A stretch of DNA of 64,000 nt from Magicicada septendecula (GCA_034769895.1 CM068373.1:278708658-278772657), one strand, 5' to 3'. Positions 32,641 to 46,459 are shown, counted from the first letter of the stretch. Program-made: numbers and translations. Notes: generated by a model not told the origin, from the letters alone.

Positions 32641-33788
32641 TAGTGGTATAACTGGATGCCTATGTTTCATTGAGAAGTCTTCTTCTTATTGCCTTTCACG
32701 GTCCTGCGGACGTTGGGGATCACTGCAGCTGCAGCTTGATATTCTGCTGGGCGATACCTTGTACGTAACATCCTGTGTAAACGAATTTCAGTCTTTCATT
32801 TATTCCAGATCGCTTGTATTTTTTGGGTTGCAGTCGTTTACCATTATCTCCGTCCGGGTCTATTTTGTGAAAATTGCGAGTAAATTAAACTAATTGCCCA
32901 TTATAGGGTACCAGCCTATAGACGGGTAAGTCATGTGGAAGGGCTGCTTCCTTACGAGTCATGACTTCCGGTAATTTTTATTCAAGGTTTTCTTCCCCTG
33001 TCCTTGGGCTGGGTGCCCCAACACCCAACTGCACGGCAGCAGCAAAATAAAATCCTATAACAATAACAAACGCAGCATTACAGACCTTTGCTAAAACGAA
33101 GTCGAAAGTATCAGTAGACATTCTTATCAGTTGGAAAAACTTGATTGGTGTTGTCTCAAGTCGAAATACAGATGGTGAAATTCATCAAATGCTTTACGTA
33201 ACTCATTGATCGGATGAACACAATATTTACTCCTCCTATCCTCCACTTCACTATCATCTTCTATCGTGAGAAACATTTGTCGTGGCTTGCCCGTAACCTG
33301 AAGTATAAATGCTGCACCACCTGAACCCTACTTCTTTACCACCTGCCACCTGCCATCCGTCGCCTGTCTCCTGGAAGTATAAATGAGGCCTTACACTAAC
33401 TTGCGCCCTCCCACATTCACGCGCCACTCCTTTCCCCCCCCTTCAGCCTACAAGTTCAATCGTTACCGTAGACGGTAGTGATAAATTCATTATTGACGCA
33501 CGCGACAAGCTGCGAATTTCTATTTCTCAAATGAAAATAACGAGATCGTGTCAGTAAGTAATCAGATCTGCTCTAATCAGAATTGAATTTAATCAATTAT
33601 TGGGGACACGTGTCTCAACCCGACGAGAAAAACAACGCTTCACTGTAAAGTAGTAATCCGTACTTACGTATATCCGTGTGTTCATACGTAATTTCATCAA
33701 TTACACCAACACGGAGTAACTTTAAGACAAGAATTGACAAATAATTACATGTGATTATGTACGTATAGTGTAGGAGTATGAATTTATA
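32641..33788. other. No recognisable gene
   Basis: Less AT-rich than its neighbours, with a C-rich patch near 33,320-33,450. Short open stretches at 32,890-33,060 look vaguely coding, but I do not recognise them. Confidence 0.5.
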
Positions 33789-33819
33789 CTAGTGGTCGCC
33801 CAGTGGTCGAAATTCGACC
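33789..33819 (-). terminator. Helitron 3' terminus: hairpin plus CTAG
   Basis: In sense orientation GGTCGAATTTCGACC (a stem of 6-7 pairs), then 12 bases, then CTAG. This is the diagnostic layout of a Helitron 3' end, where the hairpin signals termination of rolling-circle transfer. Confidence 0.85.
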
Positions 33820-34610
33820 GTAATTCATTAAATTTTTAAATTTGAACGTTATTGAGGTTCTTTTTTCAAAGAGTATACCTCTATAATCATTGCATATAAT
33901 TTTTTTGAATTTTGTTTTATTACGTCAGCTGCGAGCGTGTACAAATACGTCATTAGCGTGTGTTGTTTGCCTTAATTCCCTGCAATACCTATGAAATTTA
34001 AAATTTAATGTTAGTAACAGTTGAAAAAAAAACACAATTACAGCTTGTATTCGTATTTGTTTTTTGACATAATTCATTGTCAGTTTTAATTCTTTCATGT
34101 TATTATTGAATCAAATAAACGCTAATAAAAATGAGACTTGACATTCATAGAAGTATAAGATACATTGTTTTCAATTCCAGTGGATTACATTTCATTTTTG
34201 GTAAGGTACAAAATTCGAAAACAGTTTGAAGATTATCTGCTACAAAGCATATATAATTTTTTAATTTATTTTTCTATGCATTAATTTTCGAGTTATTTGA
34301 AAAATATGAAAGATAGGAAAAATGAGGTTTAGCTTGGCTAAGCCATATTTTAAAAGTAATAACGCGTTTTTTGACATTTCCTTGGGTTTTTTTTATTGCC
34401 ATACTGACCAGGTTTCGCCAAGGCTACACAGTTATTTTGCCTATCTTTTTCGAATTATATAAAATTTAAATAAAAAATTAATACAAAATAAAAAATGAAA
34501 TAAAAAATACGTGCCTTGTATTTTTTCATATATTTTTCATTAAATCAAAAAACCGGGCGGTTAAAAAAGTAAATGTTGTCCATTGAACTTAAAATAGTTT
34601 GAAAGTGAAT
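33820..34610 (-). other. Helitron 3' non-coding region
   Basis: AT-rich sequence between the helicase stop and the terminal hairpin. No second gene is seen. Confidence 0.7.
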
Positions 34611-35775
34611 TTAATGATTCAGAACTTCTGTGTAAACGATGTTTTTTGTAAAAGCTCTTTCATCATTTGCTAAATGCCCTTGGCCATTATATTCGGAAAT
34701 ATAAAATCTCAAACCATCGAATGATCGAACTCTACTTGCTGCGACGTACAATTGACCATGTGTAAAAACTGGCTGCCTCAATAAAATTCCAATTTTTTCG
34801 AATGTTTGTCCTTGAGACTTATTTATTGTCATCGCAAATGCAGGTATAATTGGAAATTGAGTTCTTTGAAAGTTAAATGGTAAAACAGTACCGGAGTATG
34901 TTAAATTTATACGTGGAATGAAAATTCTCTTATTGCGTGCGGTTCCAGTTAAAACTTCGCAATCAATAGCATTACGATGCATACACTTGATGCGCATTCT
35001 TGTTCCATTGACTAATGCTTCCTTTGTATTTAAGTTTCTGATCAGTAAAACAATGCAATTAACTTTCAATACTAACTTATGTGGTGGCAAACCACTAATA
35101 GTCAAAGAATTCAAAAACTCTACTGGATAGTTATTGATTTCATTGTCATCATCACAAATTATTTTATCGTAGCTATGATATGTTTTCTGTTCACCTGGTA
35201 TTCGATTAAGTATATCAGTATTAATAAAAGTACAATCATCATTTTTAGGTGCTAAAATAACTGACTTCAATATGTTATCTGAGAGTATGTTTTCGGAAAT
35301 ATTTCCATACACCTCATTAATAATATTATTTTCATCTCGTATTAATTGCTGAGGTATTTCAATAATATTTTCACCAAACTGAGGGAATTGTGGGGCTTCA
35401 TCATTACTAATATTTTTCAAGAATTCGACAAATACTATTTCACTTGGTAAGGCTCTCATATTTTGAGTAAACGTTACTTTATGAAAATAAACAAATTTAT
35501 GCCAACTCGTGACACAATTTTCAATTAAAGTTGCACGTGATCCATGTGGGACAACTGGTAAGATTTGCCGAAAATCACCGCACAGAAGTATCGTTTTCAC
35601 TCCAAATGGTTTATGTTTATCATTTTCATCGCATAGATCCTGCAATAATCTATCTATGATTTTCAACACTTGCAGTAGGCACATAGAAATTTCATCAATA
35701 ATTATCAATGATGATGAATTTATGTAACGTCCATAGCTACTATTTGCGGTAATATTCGCTACAGAATTTTCCAAA
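34611..35775 (-). pseudogene. Helitron helicase, C-terminal part after BEL insertion
   Basis: 387 residues in one open frame. Walker B is LIIIDEIS near the start (35,687-35,709). Then GDFRQILPVVPHG (motif III type), and near the end MTINKSQGQTFEKIG and GQLYVAASRVRS (motifs V and VI of SF1/Pif1 helicases). It lacks the Walker A half, which lies beyond the inserted element at ~43.4 kb. The Helitron protein nicks, unwinds and transfers one strand in the nucleus; this severed piece cannot do so alone. The only ATG in the track of the reading is internal, so it is not a separate gene. Confidence 0.88.
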
Positions 35776-35780
35776 ATGGG
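35776..35780. other. Target-site duplication, left copy (ATGGG)
   Basis: The five bases ATGGG directly before the left BEL LTR are repeated directly after the right LTR (43,298-43,302). A 5-bp duplication is usual for BEL/Pao. Confidence 0.93.
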
Positions 35781-36247
35781 TGTTTAAACTTTGTACTGGT
35801 TTATCAGCTGTAAGCGGTCCACCACCGCTATACGGCACGCGCGGATGACGTCACGCGTTTATCAAACGCTGCAGCCGGCCATCAACGCCGGCTACAAGCA
35901 AGTTTAGTTCAGTTTATAACAAGACTCCGAGCGCAACTCTCGTAAAACACTTCTCTTCCAGCCGTGGCTTCTGGATATTTTTTTTAGCATCCATTCATAA
36001 TATTTCATTTCATTCAACTACCTGCGTCCATCTACAATGGACCACGATTTCATTCAAAATTAATTTCGGGCGTTATTACCTCAAATGCATCCGCACGTGC
36101 CGATCGTAATTAACAATCAGATTTTTTCAATAAACGAATGTTCAACATCTTTAATACAGTCCACTTCTTTCTAACAAACAATCCAGCCTTCCTCATTAGC
36201 GTCTTTGGAATAACTCACGATTATTCAAGAGCTTCCAAACCGCAACA
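35781..36247 (+). repeat. BEL 5' LTR (467 bp)
   Basis: TG...CA ends. It contains a GC-rich stretch with gacgtcacgcg (a CRE-like TGACGTCA core; the right LTR has gacgacac instead) and a tcagtttataac segment that may be the start region. Immediately downstream, tttTTGGTCTCACCGG is a candidate primer-binding site. Confidence 0.9.
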
Positions 36248-37013
36248 TTTTTGGTCTCACCGGACCGGATTTCATATTTTCGGGCCCAAAAACGACATCA
36301 TTTTTGGTCCCCACGGCACAGATTTCTCATATCTGAGTACACAAGCGACAGCATTTATTTATACACATCATTGCTGGAAAAACCGATCTGAAGTTAATCA
36401 CGCCCTACGTGCATCATTTTCGTCCTGAGCGACACCATTATTGTGAATCACGTCGCAGTCATCTCGACAAGATTCAGCCAAGCAGTAGACCAGAGACGAC
36501 GGGACAAAGCAGGACAACATTTTCGAGGTCATCGAAAAAGATTCCACAGCTTTAATTGATGGAGGGTACAACATGAGGCATCGGCTGACCGGCAGAGACA
36601 GGAGGTGTAGCAGCTCCAAACGGGATCGAAGCCAGCTTCATCACGAATGGATCGACGGCCACGTGACTATAAACTTTACTTATATTTGATTTTTAATAAT
36701 ATTTCACTTAGTGGGTATTTTTTGACACATTTGTATAAACAAACACCTCATTACACAATACAAATTAATAAATGGTTGGCAGCTCATTATCAGTTAGAAC
36801 TTCAGATATACTTTGTAACCATTTAGATTCATAATTTCAATAATTTAACTGCCAACAAGCTTGATTAGTTAGAGAGAGTAAGTTTATGTTCAAAACAACG
36901 ATCGCTAGTTACCGAAACGTATTTAAACTCATTCAAAATCAAGTTTGTGGTTCACATGCTCTATGCTCAATTGCTTTCTAAATATTTTTCCCTTTTTATC
37001 TTAAACTGTAATA
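36248..37013 (+). other. BEL leader region
   Basis: 766 bases between the 5' LTR and the gag ATG, with no open frame of note beyond those carried over from the LTR. It begins with the candidate tRNA primer-binding site. Confidence 0.7.
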
Positions 37014-40000
37014 ATGGCCGATGTAAGGGCTCTAATAAAAAAACGAGGCACAATTAAGGCCTCAATATCCCGAGTAAATACCTTCGCGGATAACTTCGAT
37101 TTGTTAACCAGCGATCCTCATGCGCTGAAAATAAAACTGCGTCATTTGATGGAATTATCCACCAAATATGATGAGATACAGTCACAAATCGAAGCTGAGG
37201 AAGCAGACGTTGCTTTAACGAGTGATAGAGTACAAACGGAAGACGATCTTTGCAATATAGAATGTAAATTGCAACACCTGCTAGAGCAAGCTGAGCATAT
37301 GAACCAAAAACCAGTAATTAATGCTGAAGGTAAACAGCCTAAAACACCCCCCATTCAATTGGAACCAATAAAATTACCACGGTTTGAGGGTAGTATTGTT
37401 GAGTGGCAACATTATTACCATATTTTTCTTGAACTAATTCATGTCAGAGCAGATCTGACAGATACAGAAACTTCACTATTTGCACTCGTCATTACATGGC
37501 GAGGCGCTTAACGTAATAAAATCGTTGCCCATCACACATGAGAATTACGCGGTGGCTATCGATCTGTTGAGGAATAGATATGATAGTAAGCTAATTGTTT
37601 CCGCTCACCACGTGTGGAATGTCCTAGACGTACCATTAGTTCAACATGAATCCCAAGTTAGCATATCGCTATTTATTGATCAAACCTCTGCAAATATAAA
37701 CGCGTTAAATAATCTCAAACTGCCAGTCAACACGTTCGAAATTATTGTCGTAAATTATTTAGCCAAAAAGTTGATAATTACACTTTACGTTTGTGGAAAG
37801 AGAGTTTATCGGAGCATAAATTCCCTGATTTTAATAATTTTATAAATTTTCTAAATTCACGTAGGAAATTACTGCAAAATCTCGATAACGCGACTAGCCC
37901 AACGAGCAGGTTGAACAAAAGCGATAAGTCTCCTTATCGCAAGGCAGTTAAACAGATAAGCACTCCAAAGGGCGCATTCCACTCACATATTAGAAACAAT
38001 TTATGCAGGCTGTGTAACGGTGGACATAGACTTAGCGATTGCCCACAATTTACATCGCTGTCTATCCCTGATAGAAAAAACGCGTTAATAAAAAACAAAC
38101 TTTGCTTAAACTGCCTCCGTTCGGGACACGAGGGTTCAAAATGTCCCTCAAAATTCTCATGTAAAAAATGTTCTAGGCGTCACCACCACACCACGATTCA
38201 TGTCCCCAACAGGGACGTAGCTTCTGTTAACAACCAGTGTTCACTGAAATCACAGACCAACAAATCGGTATTGTTATCTACCGCCGTCTGTATGACATCC
38301 AATAAAGTCGGCAAAAAATTTCCCGTTAGGATATTACTGGATTCCGGTTCTCAAGCGAACTTTTGCACAATGGATTTCGCCCGCAGAATGGGCCTCCAAT
38401 TGGTTAAATCGCAACTGCCCATCACGGGTATAAACAACTCGCTTTCCCAGGCTGACTTCAGTACTAATGTAAGGCTACATTCACGCTATAAACCCTTCAC
38501 GTTAAACGTACATTGTGCCGTATTACCCAGTATAACTAATAATTTACCGGCGGAGTCGTTCAATCTTGCCTCTTTAAATTTACCCAAGCGCATATTCTTG
38601 GCGGATCCTCACCTACATTGCTCGGCGCAAGTCGATATATTAATCGGCGCTCAATATTTTCTCCAATTAATTGAACCTATGAAATATACGCGCGGACCAC
38701 ACTTTCCTATAATTCAGGAAACCAAGTTAGGATTTATTCTGGCCGGTGACTTACCATTCAACGTCGATATAACTAAAACGGTTTCTTCCTTTATGGTCTG
38801 TGAGGACGACAATCAGATTTCCTCGCAACTAAAGGAATTTTGGAAGTTGGAGGAGATCTCTAGTCGCGAAGCCCGATCTGAGGACTCTCCGTGTGAAAAG
38901 CATTTCGTGGAAAACACTAGCCGCAATCGCGACGGGAGATTCGTGGTAGCCCTGCCCCGTAGATCTGATAAATCTTATTTGGGAGATTCTCTCCGCGGAG
39001 CCATACGCAGATTCCAATCGTTGGAATTCAAATTCAAGCAGAACCCTACCCTTTATAAGGATTATAGTGAGTTCATGAGTGACTACTTAAGACTTGGCCA
39101 CATGTCGCCGCTTAATGAATACGATCTGTCGCTTGACAGGTCAGAGATCTTTTATCTGCCCCATCACGCAGTCTTCAAAGACTCTAGCTTAACCACTAAA
39201 TTGCGCGTGGTATTTGACGCATCCGCTAAAACCACCAATAATTTGTCCCTTAACGATACTTTAATGGTCGGTCCTACGATCCAGCAGGATCTGTTTTCGA
39301 TAATGGTTCGGTTCCGCACACACCGATACGTACTTATTGCGGACATTGAAAAGATGTATCGCCAGATCATTGTTAATCCTAAGGATTCAAACTTGCAACG
39401 CATTGTTTGGCGTGATGCACCGCATAAGGAATTGCGACATTACGCGTTAAGGACGGTTACATATGGCACTGCTAGTGCTTCCTTCCTTGCTACACGTTGT
39501 CTGGCTCAAATAGCATATGAAAATAAATCCGACTACCCTACAGCTGCTAAGGCCATAGCAAATGACTTTTACGTAGACGATCTCATAACGGGTTCGGATG
39601 ATCCGAACGGCTTAGCTGAAATGAAATACGAGATCGTGAAGTTGTTGAGGAGGTATGGTTTTTCGTTACATAAATGGTTCTCTAACCAACATAAGATTAT
39701 GACTCTTCGCGCCCAAGTAACCCGTGACTTCAGCAAGGGTCAAAACGTGCGTACATTGGGAATCCAATGGAATGTTGAAGGGGATAACTTTTTATACACC
39801 GTTAGGGGTGATGATAATTTAACCGTTTTCAACAAGAGAAGCATGTTGTCAATCATCGCCGGGATCTATGATCCACTAGGTTTAATCGCTCCCATCACAT
39901 TTTGCTGCAAGCATTTCGTGCAGCAGTTGTGGTTGGCGGGCACTGATTGGGACGAACCCTTGTCTGGATCATTAGCCAATCAATGGTTGGAATTATACGC

Positions 40001-42149
40001 TCAATTAGTCTCCGACACTCATTTTGAGATTACGAGGTCGGTTAAGAGTTCGAACAGTTACCCAGTTAGTTCATTGCAGCTGCACGGATTCGCCGACGCT
40101 TCGGCTAAAGGTTACGCGTGTTGCATTTATGTGCGGGCGGTCTATTCGAACGGCGCCATATCATCAAACTTGTTGTGTGCTAAATCTAGGATCGCTCCGC
40201 TGAAACAGATAACGCTTCCAAGACTTGAACTTTGTGCTTGTTTATTGTTGGCTCAATTAACGTCCAAGGTTTTAAATGCCGTCGATTACAATTTTGACGG
40301 ACTATATCTTTATTCGGATTCGATGATAGCGTTGTACTGGATACATCAGCAATCTTCCCGCTGGAAGGTATTTGTGGCCAACCTTGTCGCGGAAATACAG
40401 CGTCTTGTTAGCAGCAGGGGAATTTGGCGTCATGTAGTATCAAATGACAACCCTGCCGACGTTTTATCGCGCGGTTGCCTCCCTCGTAGTTTGCACTGTC
40501 ATACTCAATGGTGGCATGGTCCCTCCTGGTTGGCTCGTGATTCGGCCTCATGGCCGGTCAGCGCGTTCGACATTAATACTCCCTGTACTTTTCCCGACAT
40601 TGAAGATGAACGTCGCAAGCAGGTTCAAACCTCACTAATTGTCGCGTCCTCAACACATAGTTATATTGAAAATTATTCATCTCTTACGAGGCTTATTCGC
40701 GTCTTCGCATATTGCCGTCGATTTTTTCGCAATTCTAGGTCGCGGTGGTTGATAGAGACACGTCCTTTTTGTCGGCTCAAGAATTGTCTGACACGCTCTT
40801 GATTTTTGTCCGGCAATCACAGAAGTTGCATTTCGACGTGGAGGTTAGGGAACTTGAGGCACACCGGTGCCTTCCACGCAGTAGTAAAATTCTTGCTCTC
40901 AACCCATTCCTGGATAAATCAGGCATTTTAAGAGTGGGTGGGCGCTTGCAATTCTCCCCACTTAGCTACGAGACTAAACACCAAATAATTTTGCACCCGC
41001 ACTCTCATCTCACGAGATTAATAATTGAATACGAACACATCCGTTTGTTGCACGCTGGAGTGCAATCAACTCAAGCTTCGCTTAGGCGAAAGTATTGGAT
41101 CATACACGATAAGTCCTATATCCGCTCAGTGATACATAAGTGTGTCACTTGTTTTCGTTTCTGGGCTAAAGGCGCGAATCAATTACTCGGTCAATTACCC
41201 TCTTCTAGGGTCACGCCGTCAAGGCCATTCTCACAGTCGGCCGTGGATTACGCCGGTCCTGTACTTTTGCGCCATGGCGGGCAGCGCTCTAAGTCCACGA
41301 CCAAGGCATATATCGCTCTATTTATATGCATGTGTACTAGGGCCATCCATTTAGAATTGGTGTCGGATCTCACTTCCAACGCCTTTATAGCGGCTTTAAA
41401 AAGGTTCATATCGCGCAGAGGTATTCCCGCGCAAATATTTTCGGATAATGGCACGAATTTTCGTCGTGCCATACCACACGTTGCATGATTGGTACAAATT
41501 TTTAACCTCCAAGGAAGTTGAGCAATCTTCTCTGGAGTTTTGCGGTCTCCACGGCATCAAATGGTCCTTTATCCCCCCTTCAGCCCCTCATTTCGGTGGT
41601 TTGTGGGAAAGTGGTGTAAGGAGTGTTAAATTCCATTTACGTCGCGTAATTGGTGGTACGATCTTGAATTTTGAGGAATATTCTACTCTTCTTTCTCAAA
41701 TTGAGGCTTGCCTTAATTCACGCCCATTATGCGCGGTGTCCGACGATGCTAGAGACCCTGAACCCTTAACACCTGCTCATTTTTTGGTCGGTGCTCCACT
41801 GACGGCACTTCCGGAACCCGACTATACACAAGGCAATAATACTCATTTGGGCAGATGGCTTCTGCTCCAAAAATTTACGCAGACCATCTGGAAACGGTGG
41901 TCTAGGGATTATCTGCACCAGCTGCAGCAGCGCAATAAATGGCGCACCCCGTTAAGGAATTTGAATGTTGGACAGCTTGTCCTCATTTTGGATGACAATT
42001 CCCCCCCTCTAGAATGGAAGCGTGGGGTAATTACCAATGTTTTTCCGGGTCAAGATTCCTTAGTACGCGTCGCAGAAGTTCGCACCGCGCTAGGTATCTT
42101 ACGCCGACCCATCCACAAATTATGCCCCCTTCCGGTGGCTACACACTGA
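37014..42149 (+). pseudogene. BEL/Pao gag-pol polyprotein, frameshifted
   Basis: BEL elements normally have one long ORF. Here it lies in five frame segments: 37,014-37,511, to ~37,790, to 40,802, to 41,488 and to 42,149. Shifts fall near 37,480, 37,775, 40,735 and 41,465. Domains in order are: DUF1759-type Gag (LPRFEGSIVEWQHYYHIF); zinc knuckles (CRLCNGGHRLSDC, CLNCLRSGHEGSKC); protease (RILLDSGSQANF, ~38,335); RT (IADIEKMYRQI and FYVDDLITGSDD, ~39,570); RNase H (GFADASAKGYACC, ~40,090); integrase zinc HHCC (HIRLLHAG...CVTC); integrase core (VDYAGPV, then FSDNGTNF, where the last shift occurs); and a DUF5641-like tail (WKRGVITNVFPG). The start ATG has a favourable context (taataATGG). The shifts make a complete polyprotein impossible. 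Confidence 0.92.
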
Positions 42150-42834
42150 TCGTATGCGTCCCATACGAGACATGCTAGGACTGTGAATTTGTCACATTGC
42201 CTGGACCACGCCCGGGACATTCCCCGGGGCGAGCATACAAGTCAATTGTATCATAAGCATTGTAATATTGTTTACGTGCCGCTAGCTATTACTGCAACAG
42301 TGACTGTGTTTCATATGTACTATCAATCATTATGGATGTTGTGTATTGTCAATATGTTTGTGTGATTCAAATTCTGAGAACCACAAGTGTCATTTATAGT
42401 GTCAATTATTCTATATATGTATTGTATTTTCTAAGGGTCAAACATTATGAAATTCATTGGGGTTGTTATGTCAATATCATGGGGAAATTATTGTATTTTT
42501 TATGGTGTTATCACTTGTTATTGTAATGCTTGGCAAATATCAAGGGGTATTATTTGGGAAAGAGCAATATCTACTTAATTATTGTATTATTGTGCGTATT
42601 GTATTACTATTATGTTTTGAGTAATTTTAACGTCAGTAAGCCCTTGCTATTGGCGTAAGGGTCAATTTATTGTATGCCTGGTGATTGTTAATTGAATTCA
42701 TATTATGTTTATTATGTCATTGCTCTCTGGCCAGTGCGCCAATTATTGTATCGCTTACGACATGTAAGTCTAATTATTATATTGTTCAATTTAACCTTTA
42801 ATGTACAAAATCGTCCCGATTTTGGCGGGCAGTA
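42150..42834 (+). other. BEL 3' untranslated region
   Basis: AT-rich with repeated tattgta words and no gene. Just before the 3' LTR, ttttggcgggcag is the best candidate for a polypurine tract, but it is weak. Confidence 0.6.
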
Positions 42835-43297
42835 TGTTTAAACTTTGTACTGGTTTATCAGCTGTAAGCGGTCCACCACCGCTATACGGCACGCGCGGAT
42901 GACGACACGCGTTTATCAAACGCTGCAGCCGGCCATCAACGCCGGCTACAAGCAAGTTTAGTTCAGTTTATAACAAGACTCCGAGCGCAACTCTCGTAAA
43001 ACACTTCTCTTCCAGCCGTGGCTTCTGGATATTTTTTTTAGCATCCATTCATAATATTTCATTTCATTCAACTACCTGCGTCCATCATGGACCACGATTT
43101 CATTCAAAATTAATTTCGGGCGTTATTGCCTCAAATGCATCCGCACGTGCCGATCGTAATTAACAATAAGATTTTTTCAATAAACGAATGTTCAACATCT
43201 TTAATACAGTCCACTTCTTTCTAACAAACAATCCAGCCTTCCTCATTAGCGTCTTTGGAATAACTCACGATTATTCAAGAGCTTCCAAACCGCAACA
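42835..43297 (+). repeat. BEL 3' LTR (463 bp)
   Basis: Same ends as the 5' LTR. It lacks 4 bases near 43,085 relative to the left copy and has three substitutions. It is followed by ATGGG, the target duplication. Confidence 0.92.
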
Positions 43298-46200
43298 ATG
43301 GGTATAGGCAATTTAAACACATTGTGTAAAGTTCTACCTCCAAGTAATAGAGTTGAAGCTATGCCACTGAACGCTGTTGCAATGCAACTAAGATTAAGCG
43401 AATTTAATTTGTGAATGATTGCTGTTTGTGTGAATGTTTTTCCACAACCTGCATGAGCGGTTAAACAAAAAACATTAGATCCAGTATCATGGTGCAAAAC
43501 TTCACGAATCACACGATCAGTTAGATTACGCTGTTCAATATTTGCAGTTTCATAATGCTCACAAAACAGAAACTCTTGTTCTATTGGATCAATATCATTT
43601 GCTTCGTCTGTTCTCTGCGAATACGTGGGAACTGGTAAACCAAGTTCTTGACATGACAAATTATGAACATTCAAAATATCTTCAATTTCTAATAGAGCTG
43701 TGTTAAAGGATACTTCTTCGTTGTAATCTCTCACAAAATCTTCACTAAGATATACTTTAAATTCATTCCATAACGCCAATGCATTGGCTGGCACATTTAA
43801 TGCACAAATGTAACCAAATAAATTTCGCATTTGTTTTGGTGAATGTAATTCTTTTGCTTCATTTAAACATTCGCGCCATTCGTTATCATTTGAAGCAATG
43901 CCGCGAGCATGGTACGCTTCAACAAAATAAGTGTGTATAATTCCATTGTATGTTCTAACATCCTCAAATGATTTTGGACCACAGACATGCAATAAAAGCA
44001 ATCGTAAATGGAAAAGTTCGATGTCTTTTGGTGATACTACATATATGCGTGTAATGATTTTATCACCTCCACGCCTTCTCTTCTTCCATTTTTTTCGGGA
44101 ATCTTCCCACACATAATGCAAAGGAATTTCAATATACTTATATTCATGCGCTGATGGATCTGATCGATTCAATTCGAAAAATGCTAATAATTTTGTTTGT
44201 CTTGCATTTTCAATTGCTTGACGTTCTTGGCCTTCTCGAAAGTAAACATTCTGTCTACGCGGTAAATGAATGTCAAGTCTAACGATGACATGTGATTGTA
44301 AATGCATTGGTAATTCATAGATGCGCCATAGGCCTACAGCTTCAGTTGATCCGACATAACGGCCATTTAAAAAATTTTTAACTTCATCAATTTGTATTTC
44401 TTGACCTGGTTCATTTCTCTCTGAACCTAATTCAACAGATGCACTGTCATAGCCTTTATACACGTATTTATAAATGTATTTAACACTTTTAACTGTAGTG
44501 CATACTTCAACATTTATATGGCAATTAAATTTGGCAAGTAAATACGGATTTTATGGTACAACATAACGATTGTCGAGGCAACTACCGCGAACTTCAGCAT
44601 TAATACCATTATCACGCCTTCTGTATAATGAATATCCATTTAATGATTCACATGTAAATTCAATTATATTGTTTTGGATAATCTTTTGTGCATTTTCCAT
44701 CTCTCATACATACAGAATTTGGATTAAGTACACCGCATGGACCATGCATCATGTGTTTTACAACATATTCATGTAATGTAGGATGTGTTTGAATGTTAGG
44801 AATCTCCGCAGATACAACTTTATCAATATCGGTAGCGTTAACAATTTTATCTTGCTCATTTAAAGAGAGTAAAATGTGAGCATGAGGCAATCCTCTCTTT
44901 TGAAACTCAATTGTATAAATGAGTGCTTCAACTTTACCGAAGATTTTTTTTAGTGTAAGGCCCTCAATTAATGCTTTCAGTTTGGACTTGAATACACGCA
45001 CAACAATATCAGGTCGAAAATTAGCTGACTCACCTACACCAATATTGCTATTTCAGGCCAACTTGGTTTGCAAGTCATTGTAATATACAAAGAAGGCTTT
45101 CCGAAATGTTGTACAATTGACATTGCATCTAAATAATTCTGATACATATTTCTTGGAGCTCCATTGAATGAAGATGGTAAAATTACTCTACGGCCAACAT
45201 TATTGGCATTGGGGTTCAATTCTAAATAATCTGTTAAATTGTTGTAAACTTCAGACCTAAGACTTGTTTGATTTTGTCGAATGAAATGTAACCTTGTGCC
45301 CTCTATTCTCACAAACATATCAACTATCCACTGCAGAATAATTTTTGTGAATGGTGCAACATGCTAAAATCTTCTCTAATTGCAAGTCGATAGGCTGCAT
45401 ACTGAAGCATGGTTAATTTATTTCTGGGCGCTCTTGAATTAGATGTAGTTGGTACATTATGAGAAATATTGATATACCACCCAGTATCACCATTTGGAAA
45501 AAGTAATGGATACGCTAAAGTGTCCAATGATGAATCCAAAACAGAGATATTTTTAATGGTACCATTAACTTTTGAAAACGAAACCATATTTCGTTCAAAG
45601 GGTGGCTCACCATCAACTGTACTAAATATTACTGCTACATCAGTTTGAACTGCATCATTATAACGGCGTAGATCTAAATCACGATTTACTTTAATGAGCA
45701 TACAAATTTCTTTATTTTGATTTTCAACTCTCTGACAATGATCTTTCATTGCAATGAATGACCGAACGAAAGGATTAATGCGTTCCAATTCAAGAGAGAT
45801 TTCGCGCATTATATTGTTATTGCATGTTTGATTATAGTGTTCCGTAATCTATAATTGACAGCAGTGTCAACATCATAAAAATATAATTGCGCATAACATG
45901 GTGAGCGACCATATCCAGCAGTCATTGGACCTGATCTGTGATAAAAAACATCATGTATTTTAAAATGATACACTCCGCGCGTAACTGTATCCGAAATTTT
46001 AGCTTCTGAGCTAACCATAGCAAATGATGAATTGTATTTACGAATGTTTTCAAAATAATTTTTTGACTTTCTTTTTATTGAAGGTTCATTTGAAGTAAGT
46101 CCATCGTGCAATGATTTAAAGTATTCATTTTGACTTAAGGCCGGTAATATTGCTTTACCCTTATGACAACATGAAGTGAATGCAGTCCTTTCACCTAAAG

Positions 46201-46459
46201 TGACCTCAGATTCGAAATGTTTTGAATTGCAAAACCTGCATTGTAAATGCATTAATCCACAATCAAAAGTATTAAAATTTCTTGGAATGACATTCAGTGC
46301 GCATTTAAATGTATCCCTCAAAATAATTTCATCATTTTGTATACTATTTACACTATTTAAATTTGCATTTGGTCTATTATCATTTTGACTTTCACGCGAA
46401 TATATATTCCTTCTTCTTTGTCTCTCACTCCGACCCGTCAATGTTCTATGTCGAGGCAT
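43298..46459 (-). pseudogene. Helitron Rep-helicase, N-terminal part
   Basis: Minus-strand reading from the ATG at 46,459 (MPRHRTLTG). The N-terminal part has CRFCNSKHF and later C/H residues, a zinc-finger-like start. Next is the helitron-like domain with YPLLFPNGDTGW. Rep follows with the HUH motif RGLPHAHIL near 44,880, then the helicase N-part with Walker A AHAGCGKTFT near 43,445 and the segment ending KLPIP at the BEL target site. Frames change near 45,812, 45,336, 45,040 and 44,670, and a TAA sits where relatives have tyrosine near 44,552. Combined with 34,611-35,775 it would have the normal length of an insect Helitron ORF. This copy was thus damaged by point changes as well as by the insertion. 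Confidence 0.87.

Larger units (their letters stand above)
35781..43297 (+). mobile_element. BEL/Pao LTR retrotransposon
   Basis: Layout: 5' LTR 35,781-36,247, leader, gag-pol 37,014-42,149, 3' LTR 42,835-43,297. LTRs begin TGTTTAAAC and end CCGCAACA. They differ by three substitutions and a 4-base indel as read by eye. The 5-bp duplication ATGGG flanks the element. DUF1759-like Gag, DSG protease, BEL-type RT and a C-terminal DUF5641-like domain define the clade. The ORF has several frameshifts, so this copy is probably inactive although its LTRs are still similar. Confidence 0.93.

Noticed and set aside
43246..43300. C-terminal residues after KLPIP in the Helitron frame
   Set aside because: They are encoded by the BEL LTR and result from the insertion.
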